DNA of 64,000 nucleotides from Planctomycetes bacterium syqfu (GTDB lineage: Bacteria; Planctomycetota; Phycisphaerae; Phycisphaerales; Phycisphaeraceae), in contig CP087563.1 of the NCBI GenBank assembly GCA_020974905.1, forward strand, positions 5,642,001-5,706,000, given 5' to 3'. The notes under the pieces are model-generated. The model did not search any database, had not been told where the DNA came from, and was given only the letters and a program-made list of their open reading frames with translations. This document shows positions 26,775 to 35,189 of this stretch, in pieces (position 1 is the first letter of the stretch; each line of letters starts with the position of its first letter). A program made the translations under genes and the position numbers.

Positions 26775-27802
26775 TGCGGCGTGGATCGATTCTCATTCTG
26801 GTGTTGTTCGTCCTGACGGTCTTGAGCTTGATTGCCTTGAGCCTGTCCTACCGTACCGGCGTGGAAACCCGCGACGCGCGGCACGAAGCGATACGGATCA
26901 AGCTGGCCTCCCTGTCCCGGTCTGCTGCGTCCATTGCCATCAGCAGGATCAAGCAAAACACCAACGATTATGACCATCCAGCCGAGCCTTGGTGCATGCA
27001 CGCCAGTTTGGCAGAGCAGAATCTGTTGCCGGAATGGTCACAGATCACCAATGAGGATGATGAAGAGCCAGAGTATCGAACGACCTACAGTGTGATCGAC
27101 GAAGATGGGAAGCTCAATCTCCTGTATGCCTCCAGTGAAGCGTTGGAAAAGTTTGGTCTTTCACCATCACAGATCGACAGTTTTTTTGATTGGATTGATG
27201 AGGACAATATCGCTCGGGCAGAAGGTGTGGAAGATGAATATTATCTTCTACGTAAAACACCTTACCTAACCAAGAATAAACCGCTTGATATTCTCGATGA
27301 ATTATTTTTGATACGTGGCATGAATACTCAAGTCTATTGGGGTGAAGATTGGAATCATAATAAAACGCTTGATACCAATGAAGACGATGGGATTGAGCAG
27401 TGGCCGGTAGATAATATGGACGGCGAACTGCAATTGGGGTTGGTCGACGTGTTAACTGTTTATGGTGATGGGAAGGTTAACCTGAATACAGCTCCCCGTC
27501 TGGTTCTGGAAACACTTCCGATTACTGAACAAGCCGTGGATCAGATCATCGGCTATCGCATGTTTGACCAATCCAGTTCTGGCAGTTTGGACGATCATGC
27601 ATTTCGATCCACCGATGATATTGCCTTGTTACAGGGACTAACTGATGCAGATAAAGATGTTCTGACTCAAATCACAAAATTCTCTTCACATTATTACCGC
27701 GTTGTGATAGAATCACTCCACCTACCTACCGGGCTCAAACATCGTTTAACGCTGGTCGTTCAACACGATGGCAATAATTTCGGGATCATCTTGTGGCAGT
27801 AG
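26771..27802 (+). CDS. gspK: Minor pseudopilin GspK
   Basis: 343 residues from ATG at 26771, overlapping the gspJ stop and preceded by AAGG. It begins MMRRG/SILILVLFVLTVLS, a class III-like signal without the usual FT. The large domain has GspK features: SVIDEDGKLNLLYA, DEDNIARAEGVEDEYY and helix-hairpin-helix-like KVNLNTAPRLVLETLP. It caps the pseudopilus. Confidence 0.9.
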   Translation: MMRRGSILILVLFVLTVLSLIALSLSYRTGVETRDARHEAIRIKLASLSRSAASIAISRIKQNTNDYDHPAEPWCMHASLAEQNLLPEWSQITNEDDEEPEYRTTYSVIDEDGKLNLLYASSEALEKFGLSPSQIDSFFDWIDEDNIARAEGVEDEYYLLRKTPYLTKNKPLDILDELFLIRGMNTQVYWGEDWNHNKTLDTNEDDGIEQWPVDNMDGELQLGLVDVLTVYGDGKVNLNTAPRLVLETLPITEQAVDQIIGYRMFDQSSSGSLDDHAFRSTDDIALLQGLTDADKDVLTQITKFSSHYYRVVIESLHLPTGLKHRLTLVVQHDGNNFGIILWQ

Positions 27803-29283
27803 TGAATGAAATTTCTGGGGAAGTTCACGAATCCGCGTCGCGTCTGACGCAATTCATCAAAAACAACAGAATATCTACAAGCAAATCGAAAACAGGCTAC
27901 CCGTATAAGGTTTTAGTATGTAAGCCTGAGCATCAAACGATTACTGGTTTTGAACTGAATATATTAAAGAATGATATTTCAGTCGTACACCAGTTTTCGA
28001 TTTCGGAAAGTACTTCCGAGCATCTATCAGAAATATCAAAGAACTTGCCGATCGTTTTGGTATTGCCTAAGCGTATTTATCTAACGCGCGTTTTTGAGTT
28101 GCCGGTTTCCGAGCCTGGTGAACTGTTTGAAATGATTCGCCTGGAAGCAGAAGCCAGTTTGCCATCAGATTATGGTTCAATTGAGGTTTCCTATCGACAG
28201 CTTCCAGCAACTGAAGAGCAAATAACGGTCAAGCCTTATGAAGTCTATCTTTTAAAGACTTCTCTGATCGATCAATATATTCAAACGCTTGCTCAGCATG
28301 GTTTGCAGTGTGAATATATTTTGCCGTCGGCTGTGTTCTGGGATTTGGCATTGGATCAGCGTGATGAAGTGGAGTCCGCCGGTGATGATTTACTGATTTC
28401 GCCGGTTAATGGCAGTGCATTTGAAACAGCGCATCGTAGCAGGCAAGGTGGCGTTATTGTACGCCATCTGGATGCATCTGCGGAAACCGAGTTGCGCCAA
28501 CGATTGATTGAATCCGTGCGCGTGATGCACAGTGAGACACGCCTTGGTGTGGATGATTCCGGGCCCATTCGCATTGGGTATCTGCATCAACGACCACCTG
28601 CGATCCATCCAAATGGGCATGTCCAGATGTTGGATCGGACGCCTGCATGGTCATCAAAGCGTGTGGGCTCAGAAACCGCTGTCGAACCATCCGGACTGTT
28701 GAGTATGGCCGCAGGCGTTTGGGCTGATCATCGCAATGACAGTATCTGGCAGACGGTCAATCTGGTGCCACGTTCGGTTCGCCATCTGAATTTGAGGAGA
28801 ACACTCTATCGTCAGATTGGATTCAGTGCCGCCTGTTTCGCAGGAACTCTGGGCTTGGTGTGGCTGTCACTGATCATCAGCACATGGCGATACAACCGGC
28901 AGGTTGAAAGGTTGGATCAGTCGATTTCGCGCATTCAGGTGGAAGGTGAATCAGTGGGGGATCGACTGGCTCAATTGGAAGCGGTCTTTAATGCACGCAA
29001 GACAAGCGATGATTTTACGCACATCGTTGTTGGTTTGCATGAAGCGGATAAAGCCGATGGCGAACTCTCTTACAGCCAGGTCGATTTACGAGAAGATGGT
29101 TCGCTTCTCTTGCGTGGCCAAGCCGAGTCCCTGGCATTGCCATTTGAGTTGCCTCAACAGCTTGAAAAACTTCCCAGCATGTCCAACGTTGTTTTACGTG
29201 ACGCGGGGCAAGCCAAAAAGGGTGCAGGATCGGTTACAGAATTCAGGGTGGAAGCGGTTCACAGGCGGGAGGACAAGAAATGA
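27793..29283 (+). CDS. gspL: GspL/PilM-PilN-like assembly protein
   Basis: 496 residues from GTG at 27793, overlapping the gspK end. The N-terminal half resembles the actin-like PilM/GspL cytoplasmic domain (VLVLPKRIYLTRVFELPVSE, FEMIRLEAEASLPSDYGS). One membrane helix at about 345-365 is followed by a coiled coil and a periplasmic PilN-like domain. So it covers the parts of PilM and PilN in one chain, as in GspL. It recruits the ATPase to the membrane platform. Confidence 0.8.
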   Translation: MAVVNEISGEVHESASRLTQFIKNNRISTSKSKTGYPYKVLVCKPEHQTITGFELNILKNDISVVHQFSISESTSEHLSEISKNLPIVLVLPKRIYLTRVFELPVSEPGELFEMIRLEAEASLPSDYGSIEVSYRQLPATEEQITVKPYEVYLLKTSLIDQYIQTLAQHGLQCEYILPSAVFWDLALDQRDEVESAGDDLLISPVNGSAFETAHRSRQGGVIVRHLDASAETELRQRLIESVRVMHSETRLGVDDSGPIRIGYLHQRPPAIHPNGHVQMLDRTPAWSSKRVGSETAVEPSGLLSMAAGVWADHRNDSIWQTVNLVPRSVRHLNLRRTLYRQIGFSAACFAGTLGLVWLSLIISTWRYNRQVERLDQSISRIQVEGESVGDRLAQLEAVFNARKTSDDFTHIVVGLHEADKADGELSYSQVDLREDGSLLLRGQAESLALPFELPQQLEKLPSMSNVVLRDAGQAKKGAGSVTEFRVEAVHRREDKK

Positions 29284-29903
29284 AAGATCGTTTCCTCCAA
29301 TGGCTTGATCGGCTCAACCCGCGCGAGATGATTCTGTCGGTGATCATCATGCTGATGGTGGTCACGTTTGTCCTTGGACGCAGTTGGATTTTACCTGCCT
29401 ATGACGCATGGAAAGTGGCCAAGACTACCGCACAGGCAAGACGTCTGGAATATGCCAAACTCTCGCGTTTCCTTGAAGTGCGTGAAGATGTGATGGTTCA
29501 GTATGAAACATTACCACCGGAAGTGTTTCAGAAAGAATCCGACCAGATCACGCTGTCACACTTTTTACGCAAGGTTGAGGAATTGGCGCGGCATCCAAGC
29601 ATGACCATTGTCAGTGCCAAGCCCCAAACCATTGAATCCAAGGGCAAATTTCGTCAATTTCCGATTCGACTTTCAGTCTCCGGTGTCTTGCCGGAGGTGA
29701 CCCAATTCATTGTTGAATTACTCAATGGCCCGGACGTGGTGGGGCTGGAGAGTTTTTCATTACGCGGTGTCCAGGGCGGGCGTGAAGTGGAATGCACGCT
29801 GTCCATCTGGATGGTTCGCCTGGCACCGTTGAAATCAGATCAAAAACCAAGCAAGGATGCGCTGACACTCAATGGAAATGATGGCGTAAGGAGCCGGGGT
29901 TGA
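29280..29903 (+). CDS. gspM: GspM/PilO-like protein
   Basis: 207 residues; ATGA overlap with the previous gene. A single N-terminal membrane helix (MILSVIIMLMVVTFVLGRSW), a coiled coil, then a ferredoxin-like periplasmic domain as in GspM and PilO. It is expected to bind GspL. Confidence 0.8.
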   Translation: MKDRFLQWLDRLNPREMILSVIIMLMVVTFVLGRSWILPAYDAWKVAKTTAQARRLEYAKLSRFLEVREDVMVQYETLPPEVFQKESDQITLSHFLRKVEELARHPSMTIVSAKPQTIESKGKFRQFPIRLSVSGVLPEVTQFIVELLNGPDVVGLESFSLRGVQGGREVECTLSIWMVRLAPLKSDQKPSKDALTLNGNDGVRSRG

Positions 29904-30382
29904 GTAGCGAGTTTTTGGACCAGCGCAAACAGTTGATTGTGATCCATCGCTTCAAGCAAAGCGCCGTGGTCACATTGTGCGTTGGTGGTGTGCTGGTGTT
30001 GTTGGCTCTGCTATGGCCGACAGGCTCGGATGCGTCCAGCAACTACCTGGCAAGCCATCGCAACGAAGTGCCGGAGTTGGTGGCACCTGACCCGCAGCTT
30101 AAAACCATTCTGGTCAAAGTGGCTGGAAGCAGGCTGATTCGACCTGCACAGGTTCAGGCAGCTGTCAAAGACACCGGTGCGGCGCAACGACTATTATCAC
30201 GATTGAAGCTGCAAAGCATCGTTCAAATGGGAAGTGAACCAGTAGCCTACGTCCGCGTTCAGGGAGGCAGTGTACAGACTGTACGACGGGGTGGGCACTT
30301 GTTGGATTTTGTGGTTGATGAAATCGCCAATGGCAACGTCAAGCTGACGTTGGACGGGGTTTCGGTTGACCTGACGTATTAA
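29900..30382 (+). CDS. gspC: GspC/PilP-like periplasmic linker
   Basis: 160 residues from TTG at 29900 (TTGA overlap). One membrane helix (VVTLCVGGVLVLLALLWP) and a C-terminal domain with GSEPVAYVRVQGGSVQTVRR and FVVDEIANGNVKLTLDGVSV, the homology-region fold shared by GspC and PilP. It links the inner-membrane platform to the secretin encoded next. At 160 residues it is shorter than classical GspC and has no PDZ domain. Confidence 0.75.
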   Translation: MSSEFLDQRKQLIVIHRFKQSAVVTLCVGGVLVLLALLWPTGSDASSNYLASHRNEVPELVAPDPQLKTILVKVAGSRLIRPAQVQAAVKDTGAAQRLLSRLKLQSIVQMGSEPVAYVRVQGGSVQTVRRGGHLLDFVVDEIANGNVKLTLDGVSVDLTY

Positions 30383-30398
30383 CTTTGTTCGAGGGGGC

Positions 30399-33173
30399 AT
30401 GCACTTGGTCTGCCAACGCATCGGTATTCATGTCGTTTGGGTGTTATTCATTGGGGCAATGTTGACACCTCAGTTCGCTTGGGCACAACAACGTGCCTTT
30501 GATCCTTTTGGTAAAGGCAAAGGTAAGCCAGACGCCAAAGCGCAACAGCCCAACGAAGGTCAGATGGCATCAGGGGAATTTGTGGACACACCGATTACCG
30601 ATGTGTTTCGCGTGGTATCTGACTTGACCGGCTGGAGCATCATCATGAGCCCGGATGTCTCCAAGTCCCCGCCCAAGGTCAATCTCTGGGTCAAGGATAT
30701 GCGACCAGAAGAGGTTTTGACGCAAGTGGTCAACCTCAGCGGTCTGGTGTTACATCGCGAAAGTGCCAACAATTATCACGTGATGACGTTCGATGAGTAC
30801 ACCAAGCTCTTTGGTGTGGAACGTCAGGTGCGTCAACTGAAAAACGCCAAAGCCGAAGATGTGGTGAAAGTGCTCACACCTTTTGTTGAAGGAGATAAGG
30901 CTGCGAAAATCTTGCCTGTCGCTTCCAGCAATAAAGTGGTTCTGCTTGTTCCTCAACCGCTCATGGATCAGTTGAATCGCTTGATCGATACGATTGACGT
31001 TCCCTTCTTAAAGGAAAACAAGGTCCATCAGCTCAAGCATATTACTGCCAAGGAAGCGGTGGATGTGCTCAAGCCGTTTTTGTCTGAGGACAAATCCAAG
31101 TCGGAGCAAATCATTCCAGTGGATGCAAGTAACAAAGTGATCTTGTTGGTTGCCCAGCCATTGCTCGATGAAATGGACAAGCTTCTGAATACTGTTGATG
31201 TGCCGTTTAAGCGGGAACATCGCGTGTACTCACTTAAGCATGTGACAGCCCGCGATGTGGTGGATGTGCTCAAGCCGTTTGTTGAAGGTCAGAAAACCGA
31301 TCAGGTCATTGCCGCCGAAGCCAGTAACAAGGTTGTATTGCTGGTTGCCCAGCCTTTGATGGATCAACTGGTCAAGCTCATTGAAGATATCGATGTACCA
31401 TTCCAGACGGATCACATCGAGATCGTTCGGCTCAAATATCTTGAAGCGGATGTCGTCACACCATTACTGGAAAAGTTTTTGACCAAGTCCATTGGCAAGA
31501 GCCAGGACAGCAATGTTTCATTGTTTGGCAATTCAGACACACCTGAAAACAAAGGCAAACCTGCAACCAAGGGGCAGGACGGTGGCGACGATGCCAGTTC
31601 TCGAAAAGCTGGCGAAAGTTTTCTGGTGCAATTCATGGTGGAGCCCAAGCTCAATGCAATTGTGTTGCGTGGCTTGCCCAGTGATGTGAAACGGGCTGTT
31701 GACCTGCTGCATGAATTGGATGAATCGCCCAATTTGGAAGTGGTCAGTTACCAGCTCAATTACACCGACGCCAAGGAATTGCGAGACACATTGGAAAAAC
31801 TGGTGTCTGAATCCGGACGATCCGGGGGGGAGAATAGCGGTCGTTTGCGTGTTGCCATCAGCGAACAGAATAACCGCATTGTGGTGGAAGGATCAGCAGA
31901 AGATCAAAAACGCATGGCAATCATCATCAAAGCCATTGATCAGCCATTGCCAACGGGTGCCGGTGATATCCGTGTGTACCATCTTGAAAATTCCAACGCT
32001 GAGGAAGTTGCCAAAGTACTCCAAGAGATGTTGGAAGAGGATGACGAAAAACGTGCCAGTGTGGAGTCTGGCCAGAGTGGCACAACGGGATCAGGAGCGA
32101 CAACTGCTGCATCAAACGGAACAGCAACTTCCGGGGGTTCTGGTGGCGGGGGGGCGTATACCGATGTGAAGGCGTTGCCTGCTCGTGTGACGGCTGCTCC
32201 AGAAATTAATGCCGTTGTGGTTCGGGCGTCTTCTGCAGAGCATGATTCGGTTGCTCAGGTCGTTGCCAATCTCGATCAACCTCGTGAACAGGTCATGATC
32301 GAAGTGACGCTGGTCACTGTTCGTGCGACAGACGAATTTAATCTTGGTGTGGATTTGGGTGGGAAAATCGGAATCGATGGAACGGATATTCTCGGCTTTT
32401 CGACATTCGGTATTACCGAAGTGGATTCTCTAACTGGTGCGTTATCGATTGCCGATCCTGCATCATTCGGCGGGACGATGGGTGTCTTTAACAGCGATGA
32501 CTTTTCTCTGGTTGTTAATGCCTTACAAACTGTGGGGGATGTCCGAATCAGTTCGGTTCCCAAAGTGTTGGTTGAAGACAACTCGGAAGCTGAAATCAGT
32601 CAGGTCAATGAAGAACCGTATGAAGTGACCAGCCAGGGTGATTCGACGTCGGTCACAAGTTTTGGCGGTTATGTGGAAGCAGGAACGACATTGACGGTGT
32701 TGCCACATATCTCCAAAGACAATTGGCTGCGTTTGGAGTACCAGGTCAATCTCAGTTCATTTGGTACGCGAACGGCCCAGCAACTTGCAGCCAATTTGCC
32801 GCCACCAAAAACCTCCAACGACAGCAAGGGAACCGTTCGTGTTCCAAGTGGCCATATGGTTGTGTTGGGTGGGTTAACATCATCTAGGGATAGCAAGGTG
32901 TTGGACAAGGTCCCGTTGCTTGGCGATGTACCAGTTTTGGGTGAGTTATTCAAAAATCGTGACAACGATACGACCAAGGACACGCTGTTTGTATTTATCC
33001 GCCCAACGGTTTTGCGGGATCAGAATTTCAGCGACCTCAAGTGGTTGAGTCAACATGAAATGGATCATGCTCAAATGGGTGATCAGAATTACCCGAATAA
33101 TCCTTTGAAATTGTTTGAATCCACTTTAGACATGACCACGCGTGATACAGCAAGCGAGAAAGAACATGATTAA
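30399..33173 (+). CDS. gspD: Type II secretin GspD with expanded N-domain array
   Basis: 924 residues; ATG at 30399 after GAGGGGG. Signal peptide to about residue 28 (FIGAMLTPQFAWAQ). An N0 domain is followed by N1-type domains at about 143-207, 208-276, 277-345, 346-440, 445-515 and 525-640. The first three are near-copies of each other (each with SNKVVLLV or SNKVILLV and QPLMDQL-like helices). The secretin domain ends with VPLLGDVPVLGELF and a final FVFIRPTVL. A Gly/Ser/Thr-rich loop lies at about 555-590. It forms the outer-membrane channel; the extra domains should lengthen the periplasmic vestibule. A dispersed CTTCCGGGGG repeat sits in the loop. Confidence 0.95.
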   Translation: MHLVCQRIGIHVVWVLFIGAMLTPQFAWAQQRAFDPFGKGKGKPDAKAQQPNEGQMASGEFVDTPITDVFRVVSDLTGWSIIMSPDVSKSPPKVNLWVKDMRPEEVLTQVVNLSGLVLHRESANNYHVMTFDEYTKLFGVERQVRQLKNAKAEDVVKVLTPFVEGDKAAKILPVASSNKVVLLVPQPLMDQLNRLIDTIDVPFLKENKVHQLKHITAKEAVDVLKPFLSEDKSKSEQIIPVDASNKVILLVAQPLLDEMDKLLNTVDVPFKREHRVYSLKHVTARDVVDVLKPFVEGQKTDQVIAAEASNKVVLLVAQPLMDQLVKLIEDIDVPFQTDHIEIVRLKYLEADVVTPLLEKFLTKSIGKSQDSNVSLFGNSDTPENKGKPATKGQDGGDDASSRKAGESFLVQFMVEPKLNAIVLRGLPSDVKRAVDLLHELDESPNLEVVSYQLNYTDAKELRDTLEKLVSESGRSGGENSGRLRVAISEQNNRIVVEGSAEDQKRMAIIIKAIDQPLPTGAGDIRVYHLENSNAEEVAKVLQEMLEEDDEKRASVESGQSGTTGSGATTAASNGTATSGGSGGGGAYTDVKALPARVTAAPEINAVVVRASSAEHDSVAQVVANLDQPREQVMIEVTLVTVRATDEFNLGVDLGGKIGIDGTDILGFSTFGITEVDSLTGALSIADPASFGGTMGVFNSDDFSLVVNALQTVGDVRISSVPKVLVEDNSEAEISQVNEEPYEVTSQGDSTSVTSFGGYVEAGTTLTVLPHISKDNWLRLEYQVNLSSFGTRTAQQLAANLPPPKTSNDSKGTVRVPSGHMVVLGGLTSSRDSKVLDKVPLLGDVPVLGELFKNRDNDTTKDTLFVFIRPTVLRDQNFSDLKWLSQHEMDHAQMGDQNYPNNPLKLFESTLDMTTRDTASEKEHD
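32126..32137 (+). repeat. Dispersed repeat AACTTCCGGGGG inside gspD
   Basis: The 12-mer lies in the frame ACT TCC GGG GGT, encoding part of a Gly/Ser-rich loop. It matches copies in the phage module that are read in other frames. Confidence 0.6.
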
Positions 33174-33786
33174 TCGATGTGTGATAAGTAGTGTGCTACT
33201 TGGTGTGTTGTTCATGCTGTGTGGGTGCCAATCGACGCAAACGCAGGCCCAGCAAGCATTGGCCAAGCAACTTCAGGCAAGGCAAAAGGCTCAGCGTCAA
33301 GCAGATGCACTATATAAGCAAGCAATCAAGAAGCATGAAGAATCCAAGTTTGAAGATGCACTAGCTTTATTGCAAAAGGCAGTTCAAACGGACACCAAGC
33401 ATCTGAAATCCTGGCTGGCATTGGGCGCGTTTGAAATGGAGCAGAAAGGCTATGCGGAAGCTGAAAAAGCATTTCAGACGGCATATGAAGTGGCACCTAA
33501 TCGGCATGAGGCTCAGTACAACCTTGGTGTTCTGTATGAGACCGTCTTGCATTATGACCAGGCGATCAAGGCTTATGAAGCTGCTTTGACTGTTGCACCC
33601 AATGATCTGCACATCATTGAAAACTTGGCAAGAACATACATCAAAGCAGATCGTGATCTGTCCAAAGCCTATGAACTGCTGCAAAAAGCCAAACCTCGCG
33701 AGTTCAGAGAGGATTGGCGGAAGTGGCTGTATGAACAGATTCGAGATTTGAAACAACGTACCGGAAACGGAGATGTGCCCGCATGA
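33166..33786 (+). CDS. TPR-repeat lipoprotein
   Basis: 206 residues from ATG at 33166, overlapping the gspD stop. A lipobox (LFMLCGC, Cys at about 20) predicts an outer-membrane lipoprotein. Then a coiled basic stretch and three or more TPRs (ALYKQAIKKHEESKFEDALA, AEAEKAFQTAYEVAPNRHEA). Its place after the secretin suggests a pilotin or assembly partner, as PilF-like TPR lipoproteins do; that role is inference. Confidence 0.75.
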   Translation: MINRCVISSVLLGVLFMLCGCQSTQTQAQQALAKQLQARQKAQRQADALYKQAIKKHEESKFEDALALLQKAVQTDTKHLKSWLALGAFEMEQKGYAEAEKAFQTAYEVAPNRHEAQYNLGVLYETVLHYDQAIKAYEAALTVAPNDLHIIENLARTYIKADRDLSKAYELLQKAKPREFREDWRKWLYEQIRDLKQRTGNGDVPA

Positions 33787-35126
33787 ATAAGGATGTTGCA
33801 TACATCATGCGATTGGGCTGCTTATTGGCCATCCTGCTACTGGTAGTCAGTAGGCAGGTTGAAGCTGAAGTGACAGGGGCTGATGAAGCCTTGAACTATC
33901 AAACAATCAGTCAGAAGTATGCCAATCATCCACAAATGCGTGCATTTGAACGCCGTCTGGAACTGATCAACGATGTCAGGAAAGACATTGAACAGAGTTT
34001 TACGCAGCAACGTCAACAGGCATTGGATAACCTACTGGACGATACGCTCGGGACCGATTTGAGCTTGGCACCAGTCAGTCAATCATCAAAGCTTGAGATT
34101 AAGATCTCAGCTGTAGATTTGCTTAAGAAATACAGCAAGCAATTTTCGACAAGTTTGGAAGCCGACGCCTTCGCAGAAAATGAGCAGTCAGTGTTGCTCA
34201 AGGAGTACTCCATGCAAATTCGCAAGGTCAGTGATCAGGTGGCTCAAAGGGCACAATCCGTTGCTGCAGCCAATCCGGATCAAGCCATGCGCGTGATGGC
34301 TTTGAGTTTGGTGTTGCCGATGTTGCACGTTCCAGATGAATATTGGCAAGCTAAGGATCTTGAGGGTTTGCCTGGTTGGGTGCAAGAGTCAATCAACATG
34401 GTTCAACTGGAAGATTTTGCATTACGGGCTCATCGGCCCAAGACTGCCTATGTGTTCGCTTCTGAATCTGTCAGTGCAACAGCAGACTCTGAGAAGCGTG
34501 ATTTAAAGACATACTTGGAGGAGACGGGTGATCGTCTACTGCGAGATGAGCGGTATGACGATGCCATTCAATGTTTTGAGGTGGCTAAGGCTGATGCTTT
34601 GAAACGAGATGACCATGAATATGTCAGTGAAACCATCTTCCGAGAAGCACAGATTTTAGATGACATTGGCCGCCATGAAGATGCTGTAGCCATGATCCAG
34701 ACCCTATTAACTCCTCAAACCAAAGGCAACACCTACGGCAAGGCCGCCATGTTGCATTTGAAATATCTCTACAGTGGTAAGAATTATGGCCAGGTTTTAG
34801 ACGCCAGTGTCAAGTACCAAGAGGATGAACGGGCTCAAAACTACCTGCCACAGATTTTATACATCACATGGGTTGCAGCACGTTTAGGAAATACCGAGAC
34901 ACTTGCTGATGTGACTCGAAAGAAATTCGTCAAGACATTCCCCGATCACATTCTAGCTGCAGATATGTATTTCTCACAAGCAATGAGTTCATTGGCCAGA
35001 AGTGATTATCAGGATTGTCAAAGGATTTTAGAGTACATCATTTACAAATATCCCAATTCACGATTGATCAAACGAGTAAAGGAAATCAAAGAACGTATTA
35101 CTAAAAGTACGGAAGTGAAGAATTAA
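33783..35126 (+). CDS. Secreted TPR-type protein
   Basis: 447 residues; ATG overlaps the previous stop. Signal peptide in residues 1-29 (RLGCLLAILLLVVSRQVEA). The rest is helical with TPR-like pairs in the C-terminal half (YDDAIQCFEVAKADALKRDD, HEDAVAMIQTLL, DYQDCQRILEYIIYKYPNS). No catalytic motif is seen. Probably a periplasmic scaffold; family not recognised. Confidence 0.6.
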   Translation: MNKDVAYIMRLGCLLAILLLVVSRQVEAEVTGADEALNYQTISQKYANHPQMRAFERRLELINDVRKDIEQSFTQQRQQALDNLLDDTLGTDLSLAPVSQSSKLEIKISAVDLLKKYSKQFSTSLEADAFAENEQSVLLKEYSMQIRKVSDQVAQRAQSVAAANPDQAMRVMALSLVLPMLHVPDEYWQAKDLEGLPGWVQESINMVQLEDFALRAHRPKTAYVFASESVSATADSEKRDLKTYLEETGDRLLRDERYDDAIQCFEVAKADALKRDDHEYVSETIFREAQILDDIGRHEDAVAMIQTLLTPQTKGNTYGKAAMLHLKYLYSGKNYGQVLDASVKYQEDERAQNYLPQILYITWVAARLGNTETLADVTRKKFVKTFPDHILAADMYFSQAMSSLARSDYQDCQRILEYIIYKYPNSRLIKRVKEIKERITKSTEVKN

Positions 35127-35189
35127 CGTATTAAATGTGAGACATGCAGATTAAACAATGCATGTTCATCGAAATGACTGGGGTGCAAA

